The position numbers and the translations under genes were made by a program. From assembly GCA_003194525.1 (NCBI GenBank), contig NBIV01000031.1, forward strand, positions 62,001 to 126,000: a stretch of 64,000 nucleotides of DNA. Reading direction: 5' to 3'. Below the pieces are notes generated by a model that searched no databases, was not told the DNA's origin, and was given only the letters and a program-made list of their open reading frames with translations. The stretch comes from Gracilariopsis chorda. Taxonomy: Eukaryota; Rhodophyta; Florideophyceae; Gracilariales; Gracilariaceae. Within the stretch, counting starts at the first letter, position 1; each line of letters begins with the position of its first letter. Of this stretch, positions 55,039 through 64,000 are shown in pieces.

Positions 55039-55983
55039 TCATATCTTGGCTCGCTTTTGTCCGATGCCACCTCTTTGTGTACTACTATCATAGCGCTCTG
55101 TGCGCGCTCCATGCTGTCCGCCCAGTAAAGCTTCGGCGCTTTGTTTCTCTACGCGCCCTTGTTCCCGTCTCACTCTTCTCGCCTCTTCAACCTTGTTCGC
55201 CATGCGTTGCCGATGTGCCCGCTTTTTCAACACCTCCTCCCTAGCAAGTGCCCGCGCCTCCCTCACAGCTTTGTCACTGGCCACAAGTGCCGTGCCACCG
55301 TCATGTTTCCGTCTTGCACCACTGCGGTCGCCCAGCACCGTGTCCCCCTCGGCCACCTCCATGGCGTCCGCGCACACACTGTTGCTCAAGTGCATTCGCA
55401 AAGCCTCCATCGGGTTCTCGCGGAACGCCGAGTGCGCACGCACACGCGCCAAATGCGCACCCTCCTTAGCAGCCAAAGCGCGTCGCCCCCTTGAACACAT
55501 CTGACTCTTCTTACCTTCGTCTTCACGCCCACCACCGGCTTGCTCTTCACACCGTTCCAAAGCGTCGTCCAGATCGTCCTTGAGAAGGGCAAACACGCCC
55601 TTTTCCCTCTTGTCAACGTCGCGTTCGCGCTCTTTCTGCAGCTCAGACAGCGACGTTAACAGAATGGCTCGTTTCGCTTTCCGTATCTGTGTCTTTCGCT
55701 TCGTGCCTCGCCGACTTGCGCGTGCTTCCTTGTTTATGGCCGTCGCTGACGGTTTGGTGCATACCGTTTGAGCGGCTCGTTTCGCGAATCGCTTCTTGCC
55801 CATTGTTCTGACGGAGTCGCTGGCTCTGGCGAGTCGCTTCTCAAGAGCGTTCGGAAATGACGCCCCTCGCGTGCGCGCTTTCGTTTGGTCTTGGTGTGTT
55901 TTGTATCTTACGCTTCGTGGCAGTTGTTGCCAGCTCATCTGCGCTTGCTGCTGCTGCTTTTCTCTTGCAACAGTTTGCTTCAT
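55039..55983 (-). CDS. Basic nucleolar-type protein, possibly SLX9-like
   Basis: A 314-residue, highly charged, Arg/Lys/Ala-rich protein. From Met61 it reads MGKKRFAKRAAQ, a typical ribosome-biogenesis N-terminus. A helical part follows (ILLTSLSELQKERERDVD), then FRENPMEALRMHLSN, which recalls the C-terminal motif of SLX9/FAM207 factors that help export pre-40S subunits. The last ~90 residues are a predicted coil (REARALAREEVLKKRAHRQ). The upstream 60 residues are also open; initiation at 55803 (Met61) is an alternative start. The family assignment is a guess from short motifs. It is divergent from the gene at 56179, with 195 bases between starts. Confidence 0.45.
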   Translation of the reverse strand: MKQTVAREKQQQQAQMSWQQLPRSVRYKTHQDQTKARTRGASFPNALEKRLARASDSVRTMGKKRFAKRAAQTVCTKPSATAINKEARASRRGTKRKTQIRKAKRAILLTSLSELQKERERDVDKREKGVFALLKDDLDDALERCEEQAGGGREDEGKKSQMCSRGRRALAAKEGAHLARVRAHSAFRENPMEALRMHLSNSVCADAMEVAEGDTVLGDRSGARRKHDGGTALVASDKAVREARALAREEVLKKRAHRQRMANKVEEARRVRREQGRVEKQSAEALLGGQHGARTERYDSSTQRGGIGQKRAKI

Positions 55984-56178
55984 TTGAATTGATCTTTTTT
56001 TCTTGTTTTTTTTTTGTTGTGCCTGTACGCAACCTGCCCTCGAACCCTCTTATCTATCCATCCTTCTTGCAAGCTCCGCCTCCGCTCTTTTCTCAGTCTC
56101 ATCCCTACCACTTGCGTCCCAGCATAAACGGTTCCAAAACTCGTACCACCACGTGCAAATGACAGTCGCCGTTCCACA

Positions 56179-56802
56179 ATGACACAATTACATACACAAC
56201 TCGCATTCCTCACCCCCCCTAAACTTACGCCACCGCGCACACCCAGCCGTTCAACACCAACTCTATGCGCTGCATCCCCACCACAAGCACCCCTCACCGT
56301 CATAAAACAGCTTGCAACACAGCGAGGTTACAACCTAAACTACACCACAATAGGACCCCTCCTCAACCTCTCCCTGCACAATGAAAACCAAAAACACAAC
56401 TCCAACAAACCCATAGCAACCCTTTCAGGTGCCCTCTTTCCCAACCGTCTCCACATAGAGTCCTACAAGACATACACCAACCCAAACCAAACCACCCTGC
56501 AAACCGTAACCCCTCCAATGCTGCTCTTCATCGCCGCCCTAGCCCTCGCAAGTGAACAAAACATAACATCCGTTTACGGTCTAGCAATTGAAGATGCCCC
56601 CCAGCAACACCGTCGCCTGCTGGCGTATTTGAAACGATTCGGAGGAACACCCACTATGCGAATCACCGAAAATCTAAAATCGCTCCCCGCTCGCATTTTC
56701 TACGGAGGATTCGGCACCATAATTCGCGGCGATGTCAACTCCATGCTGCAAAGGGGAATGCTAATGATTCATCGAACGTTGGAAGCTCGTTCGCATTCAT
56801 GA
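56179..56802 (+). CDS. Plastid-type GNAT-like conserved protein
   Basis: The 207-residue protein starts with a Thr/Pro/Ser-rich region with no acidic residue in about 45 positions (likely transit peptide). The C-terminal half reads VTPPMLLFIAALALASEQN, then YGLAIEDAPQQHRRLLAYLKRFGG, and ends FYGGFGTIIRGDVNSML. The HRRLxxYxKRFGG pattern is shared by a group of plant and algal plastid proteins with a GNAT-like fold; enzymatic activity is unproven. Coding DNA is unusually A/C-rich. The stop TGA is the right half of a TCATGA whose left half is the stop of UTP18 on the other strand. Confidence 0.5.
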   Translation: MTQLHTQLAFLTPPKLTPPRTPSRSTPTLCAASPPQAPLTVIKQLATQRGYNLNYTTIGPLLNLSLHNENQKHNSNKPIATLSGALFPNRLHIESYKTYTNPNQTTLQTVTPPMLLFIAALALASEQNITSVYGLAIEDAPQQHRRLLAYLKRFGGTPTMRITENLKSLPARIFYGGFGTIIRGDVNSMLQRGMLMIHRTLEARSHS

Positions 56803-58332
56803 TGCTGGATACGCTTGCAGTCGCAATAATTGCACTTCTCCACCATCATTTCCTACCGCCAAGTACCCACTACCCGGGCTGAACGCCAGGCTGCAAACGC
56901 GCCGCACATTCGATCGAATCGTCGGCCAATTCGAGTATACGCTCATACTCGGTACGTGCGCAATACGAACTGCATTCTTCTTCACGTGCGATGCAAACGC
57001 AATCAGCTGCCCGTCACTATTGAAAGTAACATGCTCCACATCCGTCGTCAAGTTTTCAAAACTCTTCAGAGGTTGTTCTGTACGCAACCCGTATATGCCC
57101 CTTCCACCATTCTTCGTGCCTCCAATAGCCTCGGCTCCGTATACATTAAGAATACCCGAATCAGACCCCAACGCATAATGCGTTCCAGAAACCGCAATGC
57201 TCGTCGAGTGTATAGCACCTTCATCCTTGTGAGCATCGATGCAACTCATTTTTCGCACATCCCACAAGTGTACCGTGCCCTCCACCGTCGCAGTGTACAC
57301 ACAGTGTTCTCGACTACTTCCCGCAGGAGCAAACGCCAAACACGCCACACGACCATTATGTCGAAGTTGTCCAGTTTCTCGTTTCGACTTGTTATCCATT
57401 ATAATCACCTTACCTTGCGCTCCCACAAACGCCAATTTACGTCCATCTGCAGAAACTTCCATCTGCTCCCACGATCGCTCGTCGTGTTGTTGCAGTGTAT
57501 GGATCGGTGTAACAGACCCACTTTCCAAGTCTACCTGATAGAAATGTCTTCGCCTACCGGTTAGAATCACTTCTTTCCCACCGCCCGAAAACTTTGCCCG
57601 ATGTATCGGAAAGTTCTTCACGTGCACGCTTTGAACTCTTGTACAATCTCGTCCCTGTACTTGAAACAAACGAAGCGTTTTATCCAAGCCTGCAGTGAGT
57701 AGTACTCGTCCGCTTGGATGGAATTCAACGCAGCGTGCCTCCGCCTGGCATGGGTCCTCGTGATTCGCATTGTTCAGCACGCGAAGCTTCAAAACTTTCG
57801 TAGGCAGCACTGGTGCACCGTCGCCGTTTCCATCATTCCTACGCGCGCGCTTTCTCTTTGCAAGCAAACTGGCAGTGGATTGCAGCAAAGAATTCATGTT
57901 TTCGGATAAACCTCGTTCAGTATCACTCATGTCTTCCTCATCCAACGAGCTTTCGTCACCGCTTTCATCATGCTGTTTCTTTTTTTGCGAAGGCAATTGC
58001 GCCCAACCCTTTGACGCGCCTCCCTTTGTCTCAGATTCGTTTGCATAATATTCACGGATGCGCTTGGCGTATTCTGTAGCAGAGACATGTTTCTCGCCCA
58101 GACTTTTGCGCAACTTTTTTCGACGGGGCACTTTGAGAAGGTCTACTGAGAGCGATTCATCGTCTTCATCAACCCATACTGGCTTTGCAACTGCTTTTTT
58201 AACAACGTCGGCTGGCTTTGTCTCAGTCAGTGTTTGGTTGTAAACTGCTTCACGTGACTTGACGCGCCTTTCTTCTTCATCGAATTCATCGGGCTCACGA
58301 TCAACGTAAAATAGGGTATCTTGACCACTCAT
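56797..58332 (-). CDS. UTP18: UTP18 small-subunit processome WD40 protein
   Basis: The 511-residue product has an acidic/basic N-terminal region (LFYVDREPDEFDEEERRVKS, KPVWVDEDDESL, SATEYAKRIREYY) that matches Utp18. A seven-bladed WD40 domain follows, starting CQAEARCVEFHPSGRVLLTAGLDKTLRLFQVQG and including RAKFSGGGKEVILTGRRRHFYQ and EGTVHLWDVR, and ending SLAFSPGSGYLAVGNDGGEVQLLRL. Utp18 is part of UTP-B in 18S rRNA processing and recruits the exosome through an N-terminal motif. The start (ATG 58332, MSGQDTLFYVD) is preferred to an open but unsupported upstream extension to 58470. Confidence 0.93.
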   Translation of the reverse strand: MSGQDTLFYVDREPDEFDEEERRVKSREAVYNQTLTETKPADVVKKAVAKPVWVDEDDESLSVDLLKVPRRKKLRKSLGEKHVSATEYAKRIREYYANESETKGGASKGWAQLPSQKKKQHDESGDESSLDEEDMSDTERGLSENMNSLLQSTASLLAKRKRARRNDGNGDGAPVLPTKVLKLRVLNNANHEDPCQAEARCVEFHPSGRVLLTAGLDKTLRLFQVQGRDCTRVQSVHVKNFPIHRAKFSGGGKEVILTGRRRHFYQVDLESGSVTPIHTLQQHDERSWEQMEVSADGRKLAFVGAQGKVIIMDNKSKRETGQLRHNGRVACLAFAPAGSSREHCVYTATVEGTVHLWDVRKMSCIDAHKDEGAIHSTSIAVSGTHYALGSDSGILNVYGAEAIGGTKNGGRGIYGLRTEQPLKSFENLTTDVEHVTFNSDGQLIAFASHVKKNAVRIAHVPSMSVYSNWPTIRSNVRRVCSLAFSPGSGYLAVGNDGGEVQLLRLQAYPAS

Positions 58333-58699
58333 TTTGGGATATAAACCACGATTGTTGGTTTGGATTTGTACTTCTCTTCCCTCGTATCTTGACGGGCAAT
58401 ACCGAGATAGAGCAATCTTCCGGAGAAGCCGTGTGGTGCAGTTTCTACCCTGCCGTGGGGGTTGAATCAAACTCGGTCGTTTCCGTCAACAGTCACAACC
58501 GCAACGAGTGTCCGTCCGTTATTGTTGAAAGAACTGGGTGATAGAGGCTTTGACTGGCGCAGTAAAAGGGCATGCTGGTAATCGGTAAGCAGACATGTAC
58601 GTTGATCCACGTCGTCGGACAAAAACGTGAAGTTCACGTCCACGAAAAATCAAAACTCTGGATCTATTGACATGCTACAGTAGATACTATTGAGGAATT
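58333..58699. other. Upstream region of UTP18
   Basis: The frame stays open to 58470 but lacks family similarity. Nothing else is recognised before the AT-rich island. Confidence 0.35.
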
Positions 58700-59650
58700 A
58701 CCAAGGGTAGACCAGAACCAGTCTACTAAAAAATATTGGTCTTGCGCATTTCTTCGTTTTGCATTTTTTTGATTTCCGAAGCAGAAAAAAGCATAAAAGA
58801 ATTAATGCAAAAGACTTGTTGAAGCTACGTCATTTCAAGATTTACTCGTTTTCTGGCCTATTGTCTTCTTCTTCTCTAGATATGTATATAAATGTTTATA
58901 TACATATCGATTTAGATACATGTCTGTTCATCTTCGTAGAGAAGATTATTCCAGATAGTCTCTGAAAAACGAGTAAAAAGTTAGCAAGTGATCCTCATAC
59001 CACCGCATTGTCAGAAAGAGCAACTCTAGACAAGGCATTCAATATTTCTTTGCATTCGTTCTTTTCTGCCCATGATGGATTCAAATTTTTGCGATAATCG
59101 ATTTAAATTGTCTGGATAGTTGTTGCAACACCGCTGAAGGAACCCTTCGCCACTTCAGATGATTTGACTTCAGTCCAAGGAATTATCTCTCTCCGATAGA
59201 AAGTGCCAATAAAGTTTGTATGCATTTCTCCTTTGTTCTGGATCTTTAAATAATTCAGTTGGTGAAGCATTTTTCTAATTAAAAATGTTTTTCTTGCTAT
59301 GACTTGTTGTTTACTCTCAAAAAGGAAGATAGATTGACGGTTTTTGTCGCTCAACTGGCATATTTGCTAGAACAAATATTCAATTGAAACCTTTTGTTAT
59401 CGGAGCGGGGTTTTTAAACCCCTCTCCATTGGAAGGTTTAGATAAACGAAGTTTCACAAACTGGGAACTTTGCAATTCGAACCCGCAGTTTGAAAACGGA
59501 ATCTAGAGACACTAAAAAAGATTACCGAACTGCAGTTTGAAGAGGGAATATAAAAAAATTAACTGGAAATGTATTAAAAAGTTCTATTCATAAAAACTCT
59601 TCTTTCAAAAAGAAAGAATTCCCGCCCTGTCCATTTTCGCAGCTTCCGAA
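58700..59650. other. AT-rich island of unknown origin
   Basis: This ~950-bp block is clearly richer in A+T than its neighbours. It has an 83-codon minus-strand frame (59354-59103, ending VAKGSFSGVATTIQTI), a long imperfect hairpin GGAGCGGGGTTT/AAACCCCTCTCC at 59402-59427, and a repeated CTGCAGTTTGAA/CCGCAGTTTGAA motif near 59491 and 59531. None of this resembles the nuclear genes here. An organellar or plasmid-derived insertion is possible but not shown. Confidence 0.5.
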
Positions 59651-59759
59651 CCCTTCCCGCAAGTATACATGCTTGGTGTCAAAGACGTGTGTGAGTGTGT
59701 ATGTTTAAGGGCACGCGCCTCCGATTCCGAAGCAGCGGTATTAACTTTCCAGAAGAAGG

Positions 59760-59915
59760 CTAATCATCTATTCGGCTAAATTCCCCTAAATAGACCCAGT
59801 CGCATATCCATTTGGCTTCTTCATCCGGCGTAACTTCATAGTCTTTTGTAGTCTTTTCGGAAGGTCGGCACACCTCAACGGGCGGAACTGCATGTGCCCT
59901 AAAGACGTGTACTTC
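59760..59915 (-). pseudogene. Orphan C-terminal exon resembling the end of the 14.4-kb gene
   Basis: An open stretch of about 50 codons reads AHAVPPVEVCRPSEKTTKDY, then EVTPDEEAKWICDWVYLGEF, and stops at 59760. Its PDEEAKWICD matches PPEEAKWIRD at the C-terminus of the possible secreted protein at 14.4 kb, and the DNA there (ATCCATTT.GCTTCTTC) is also alike. A TAA at 59916 closes the frame upstream and no start or acceptor was established, so it is taken as a remnant or unresolved exon. Confidence 0.35.
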
Positions 59916-60852
59916 TTATGATCTTTCTTGCGTCTCCCTTCCCAACCTTCGTTTCTGTCCTAGTTTTGCAGCATCGGTTCATACTACTGGCTGATGCCAG
60001 CGCATCTTGCGCTCCGGTCTCGTAAGCAAGAGCTGCACAAGAGAATGGAAAAAACTGGAATGGTCTGTTTTTGTGCGAAAGACCTCGGCGGAACTGCCGA
60101 ACAAAATGGGCGCTCCGTGAGGATTTCACAGCATACAATCTCTTTTGTCGGTAGTCTGATTGCCAGCGCTGAACGGGCCACTAATTAACACAAAATAGGG
60201 TAAATGGATCCTAGACCGCATGATGCACATACAACAAATCTCTTTCGCTTGATATGGTGCATGCCCGCAGCTCTTGATAGAAATCTCAGTCCGTAGAGTA
60301 TTGCACCCTGGGCGCGGGATTAGTCTTCCTCACACTTCACCTTTGTACTAGTTCATAGCTTGCACAGTACTGCGCGTCCCTAAAGAGCGTCAATTCCCGC
60401 ATTCCGTCCGCTCTTATTGAAAGTAAAGGGTCAGCAATCTAGCCTTCCCCTGGCACACCCAGCACACAGAAGATGCTGCTTTCCAAGCAAAGCCAGCGAT
60501 TATATTTGGCAGTCTTTCAACATTGGTATCATGGTGATGATCACCATCATACATATCTACATGATGGATGGATGGATGTCGGAGAGCACGCTCTAGTTCT
60601 GACACACAGCACCGCCTTTGAGTGTTGGATCGGTCTAGAAAAAAGCGCTAATAGTCCGTCAACCGTGCTCTTGCAGCGAGCCTTTCAGCTCAAGTCAGTT
60701 TTAGTTCAGATTCCAGCTTTGTTATCGTCGTCTGCGTGCAAAGGGATGTCCTCCGGAACGCAGTGAATCGAAAAAAGAGAAGTCATGTTGTAGATTGCAT
60801 TTTCGGCGTCACCATGTGTTAAAAAGTCCAAGCCAACATATATATTCCACCA
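59916..60852. other. Intergenic region, no gene seen
   Basis: Two overlapping minus-strand frames (60181-59899) are Ser/Ala/Arg-rich and not recognised. A short (GATG)n run with an imperfect GGTGATGATCACC palindrome lies at 60531-60576. Confidence 0.35.
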
Positions 60853-63800
60853 CTACTTCTTTCTAGACTTTCTAAGCTTTATGATAGCCCCTCGAATGAC
60901 CTCCCGCTTTCGTGTGTTACCCAACCGTTTGGCCTTCTTCGGGTCACTGAGCAGTTCTTCAAAAATGCTTGTCAAACTCTTTTGCTTCTCCAAAGCATCT
61001 TGAAGCTGTGATACCGGAAGACTTAGCAATAATTTCACACTCTTGATTTTGATATCGGCACAGTACTTCAAGAAACCTTCCCATACCAACGAATTCGACC
61101 ATACGTTCTTCTCAATTAGCCGTTTCATAACGGTCTCAGTGATGTACTTTTCAAGGTCGGGATGGAAAATCCGGGCAAGGTGTACTGTTCTCATGAACAA
61201 ATCCGGAACTGTAGTCATCTCAAGAATTTGTTGGACGGCCTGAGCAACAACTTCCCGTTGGAACACAGCCTTGGATTCAAAGCATGCGAGAATCGCAGCC
61301 GCAACTCCTGCTGTCGGTTCGATTTTGTGAAGCTCAACAAGTAAATCCTCTGGTGAAATAGAAGGCGGGCGATTGGACGTAATGAGAGAAACCACATTCT
61401 TAAAGCCAGTCGAAGTTCTCGTACTACTCTTCTCCCCATTTGGGATCTTCTGTTCTCCATTCTCCCCGTCGAGCTCAGCAGGTCGTGTGACTTGCTCCAC
61501 GAGCTCAGCCAGATGTAAAAGTATCGCTTCCTTTGAAAGTCCAGGTAGAACTGGTATGATTAACTCTGCGTTATTATTTCGTTCATATCGTTCCAGAGCT
61601 GCCTTCACTACCTCTTCAGACGGCTTACGAAGCTTCTTCACCAAAACTCTAAGAACTTCAACAGCAAGTTGCGTAGTACCCGAGAAGAATCTTTCCGCGC
61701 TCAAACTGAACTGCTCAGAAGGAGCAAGTTTGCCACCGATGAGCTCAAGCACATACTTGGACGTCACACCAACATGTTCCACAAGCTCTCTTGCTCTTGA
61801 TAACAAAACTTTCCGCTTTGCCAATGATGCCACTGCGTAGGATGACGCCAGGACGCTTAGAAGTTCATGCTTTTTTCCGCAAAGGGCTGTGATAAGTTTG
61901 GAATCTCGGTCCAAATCACTCTCCTCGGCACCTTCTTGAGTCACAGCGTTCTCCAAAGCTTGGGTGGCGCGTTGTTCAATTGCTTCGGCTACTTCAGTAC
62001 CGGTTTCGGCGAAAATCTGATTTGCAAGAAGTCTAATGGCTGGTCCCCTCAAGACTTCATCTGCGTGAAAAGCAAAACTAAGAAGGTGGTTTAAGCAAAC
62101 CCATCGGTCCTCTCCTGGGCGTTCAGAAATAATCCTACGCATGGCGTATAGCCCAAGCTTCCTTCGTGAAAAATCCATACACAGCTCTCTTAAGAGATCT
62201 ATCGTAGACAGTGGAAGAAGGGGTGCTTCCGTTACCATAACATAAAACCCAGTCGATGACTCATCCTTCTGCTCTACCAAGGCCCGCAGGAGCATGTTCA
62301 GCACTCGTGCATATCTCTCTACTCCCTTTCGCAATCTAACCTCTTCTTCTTCTTCCTTATTGCGTTCTTCATAATCTTCGGACTGCCCTGTGATTTCTGC
62401 TACTTTTAAGTTACTCTTCCCTTCAACATTAATCTTAGCATCATGACTACGTGCATCAGACTGTCCGTTCATCAGAACAATTTTTTTTGCAGGGTCTTCG
62501 TCCGCCCCTACATTGTTCTTACTGTTTGGACCGTCTTCCGATGATTTTTCGTCACTATGCTCTTTCTTTTCTTTTCTTGATTCTTCTTGTATTGTTGGCA
62601 GTTCAGCTCCACTTCTCGCTTCGATATTCTCCTTGAGCCCTTCTCTTGCCTCATGAACTTCGGAGCCCTCATCCGTTTTCTCCGCATTTTCCGCCGTATC
62701 CATGGACATATCTTCTTTTGCGCTACTCCTGGCATCTTTGATGCCATTAATGTTCCCTTTTTCTTTGTCTATGAGCACGTTGCGCGCCGTCCATTGCTGT
62801 ATTGCTGTCTGAAACTCAGATAGGCGAAAATCATTCTCGATGCATTCTTGGACGGACGCAGAAAGATCAAGGCGAGAGACTTCTTCGAGAACAATAAGAC
62901 GGTGAAGCCATGCGATAGCCAGAGAAGTATTTCGATCGATGTTCTTGACGATATACTCACAGGCTTCTTCACAAAACTTCTTTGCTGCTTCAGTATCTCG
63001 CAAAGCAAGCTCAGCCAGAAGACGAGATAGTAGCTGAAGTCTTAGGGGCCCGGCGCCGCTGGACAGCGCCTCTTCTTCACGTGACATAATTCTGCGACAG
63101 CACATCGCAACCATCTGCTCAATAGCTTCATCAGAGAAGCGTGGGACGATAACTGGCGGTGCGACTTTATACTTGGGCACAGCTTTTTTGGGAATGGACG
63201 CACCCTTTCTCTCATTATTAGTGGATCCGAATCTTGACTTTCGCATTTGTTTGGACGAGGGTTCGCCAGTGGGAATAGTTGCGCTCTGACTGTTCCGATT
63301 TGCGAACATTGAAGCACCAGGAACAGTTTCTGCAGGTGGAATGTTAAGTAAGATTCGAGTCATAATAAAGTTTACCACTTCCTTATGTGGCATACTCTGA
63401 ACTAGAGCTCGAGTGGCAGCCATTGCTTCTTGCGGAGAAAGTCGAGGCCAGTGCTGCTGGATTTGGGCTTGCGGTGTACTTCTCGGCCGTTTCATCGGTA
63501 GGTGCGGGGTTGAATGAGAGTTTACTTTTTGCATCATGGTCTCGTTCTTGACACCTGACATGGATTCCGCTTTATGTACAACTTGGTGTTCTGGCGGTCC
63601 TCGTTCTGGAATGGGGCGGATGTGAACGTCTGGAGCGTGAGATGGTATGCCTACCAGACCTGAAGCATGCTGTGCCGCTGGTTGAGCGGCTTGCTCAGCG
63701 GCCTTTGCCGCCGCCGCTTTTGCAGCAGCAGCTTTGGCCATTCTTTTGCGTAAGAATTCTTGTTCCTTCTCGTAATTGCTCAGATCAGTAGTTGCAGCAG

Positions 63801-64000
63801 AAATGTCTGCACCAGCACGTCCGCTTCGAGCATGGGGATAGGCAAACATCGCTCTAAGACTGAACCGCAGAACATTAATTATGCTTTGTTTCTGACTCTC
63901 TGAAAGGTCTTGAAACGCACGGGATGGAGCTCCCCTGGAACCAGTTATGGCGTACACGACGTCTAGCAGGGGTGGCAAAGTAAACTGAAGGATCTTTCTC
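60853..64000 (-). CDS. Symplekin, 5' end outside the window
   Basis: At least 1048 C-terminal residues are present and the frame is open through the right edge, so the gene is partial at its 5' side. The product matches symplekin/Pta1, the scaffold of the cleavage-polyadenylation (CPSF/CPF) machinery. Visible are the Ala/Lys-rich linker (KAAAAKAAAAKAAEQ), a central acidic region (EGSEVHEAREG), HEAT-like helices, and the strongly conserved C-terminal domain: LIIPVLPGLSKEAILLHLAEL, SPEDLLVELHKIEP, DLFMRTVHLARIFHPDLEKY and VWEGFLKYCADIKIKSVKLLLSLP. The stop is followed by a Lys/Arg-rich end (IIKLRKSRKK). No intron is seen in this part. Confidence 0.92.
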   Translation of the reverse strand, partial: RKILQFTLPPLLDVVYAITGSRGAPSRAFQDLSESQKQSIINVLRFSLRAMFAYPHARSGRAGADISAATTDLSNYEKEQEFLRKRMAKAAAAKAAAAKAAEQAAQPAAQHASGLVGIPSHAPDVHIRPIPERGPPEHQVVHKAESMSGVKNETMMQKVNSHSTPHLPMKRPRSTPQAQIQQHWPRLSPQEAMAATRALVQSMPHKEVVNFIMTRILLNIPPAETVPGASMFANRNSQSATIPTGEPSSKQMRKSRFGSTNNERKGASIPKKAVPKYKVAPPVIVPRFSDEAIEQMVAMCCRRIMSREEEALSSGAGPLRLQLLSRLLAELALRDTEAAKKFCEEACEYIVKNIDRNTSLAIAWLHRLIVLEEVSRLDLSASVQECIENDFRLSEFQTAIQQWTARNVLIDKEKGNINGIKDARSSAKEDMSMDTAENAEKTDEGSEVHEAREGLKENIEARSGAELPTIQEESRKEKKEHSDEKSSEDGPNSKNNVGADEDPAKKIVLMNGQSDARSHDAKINVEGKSNLKVAEITGQSEDYEERNKEEEEEVRLRKGVERYARVLNMLLRALVEQKDESSTGFYVMVTEAPLLPLSTIDLLRELCMDFSRRKLGLYAMRRIISERPGEDRWVCLNHLLSFAFHADEVLRGPAIRLLANQIFAETGTEVAEAIEQRATQALENAVTQEGAEESDLDRDSKLITALCGKKHELLSVLASSYAVASLAKRKVLLSRARELVEHVGVTSKYVLELIGGKLAPSEQFSLSAERFFSGTTQLAVEVLRVLVKKLRKPSEEVVKAALERYERNNNAELIIPVLPGLSKEAILLHLAELVEQVTRPAELDGENGEQKIPNGEKSSTRTSTGFKNVVSLITSNRPPSISPEDLLVELHKIEPTAGVAAAILACFESKAVFQREVVAQAVQQILEMTTVPDLFMRTVHLARIFHPDLEKYITETVMKRLIEKNVWSNSLVWEGFLKYCADIKIKSVKLLLSLPVSQLQDALEKQKSLTSIFEELLSDPKKAKRLGNTRKREVIRGAIIKLRKSRKK

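Noticed and set aside
56179-58332. Operon-like or prokaryotic organisation
   Set aside because: Genes alternate strand, no Shine-Dalgarno pattern is seen, and products are typical of nuclear genomes.

Overview
The window is nuclear DNA of a photosynthetic eukaryote, most likely a red alga of the Chondrus/Gracilaria (florideophyte) type; that taxonomic call is an inference. Supporting signs are: eukaryote-only genes (VPS52, VPS13, DCP2, symplekin, UTP18, NOL11-like, a MYST acetyltransferase, a TBL1-like LisH/WD40 protein, a PUR-domain protein); probable plastid-targeted products (EF-P and an STN7/STN8-like thylakoid kinase); a secreted protein with a Hedgehog-type Hint module; very few introns (VPS13 is one 11.6-kb exon); and tight packing of gene pairs. 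The introns that can be placed are short (39-162 nt), with GT..AG ends, and most carry a CTAAC or CTGAC branch site.

Layout. 0.6-5.1 kb: VPS52 (+) faces a claspin/Mrc1-like gene (-) with 45 bp between stop codons, then tRNA-Ser(AGA). 6.5-8.1 kb: a five-exon PIN-LIKES-type membrane carrier. 9.2-13.6 kb: a DUF455 ferritin-like gene (-), a small prefoldin-like gene (+), a retroelement remnant, and a DUF1963 gene (-). 13.6-19.1 kb: a possible split secreted-protein gene (-), DCP2 (+), and another retroelement tail. 19.1-25.0 kb: MYST acetyltransferase (-), PUR protein (+) and NOL11-like (-). Each of these three is broken by one homopolymer-type frameshift, and a 33-base C tract lies in the MYST/PUR divergent promoter. 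28.1-31.2 kb: TBL1-like (+) and the Hint-domain protein (-). 31-34 kb: retroelement tails. 33.9-47.6 kb: VPS13 with a C-terminal UBA domain, then an amidase. 47.9-51 kb: the largest LINE remnant (RT C-terminus plus RNase H), another tail, and a Tc1/mariner-like MITE. 51.7-56.8 kb: a GC-rich block with EF-P (-), the STN-like kinase (+), a small hypothetical gene, a basic nucleolar-type protein (-) and a plastid-type GNAT-like gene (+). 56.8-64 kb: UTP18 (-), an AT-rich island, and symplekin (-), which runs off the right edge.

The genes are housekeeping functions in unrelated pathways: Golgi and lipid traffic (VPS52, VPS13), small-subunit rRNA processing (UTP18, NOL11-like, possibly an SLX9-like protein), mRNA 3'-end formation and decapping (symplekin, DCP2), chromatin (MYST, TBL1-like), replication checkpoint (claspin-like) and plastid translation/regulation (EF-P, STN-like kinase). 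Nothing suggests an operon or a cluster for one pathway.

The most unusual observations are: a family of about six truncated non-LTR retroelements sharing a covarying 3' hairpin plus (GAA)n/(CAA)n tail; a MITE whose interior is full of TACGAAA/TTTCGTA motifs; a repeat module in the EF-P/kinase divergent promoter; the Hint-domain secreted protein; a VPS13 ending in UBA; convergent genes whose two stop codons share one TCATGA palindrome; and a pair of related, unidentified C-terminal exons.
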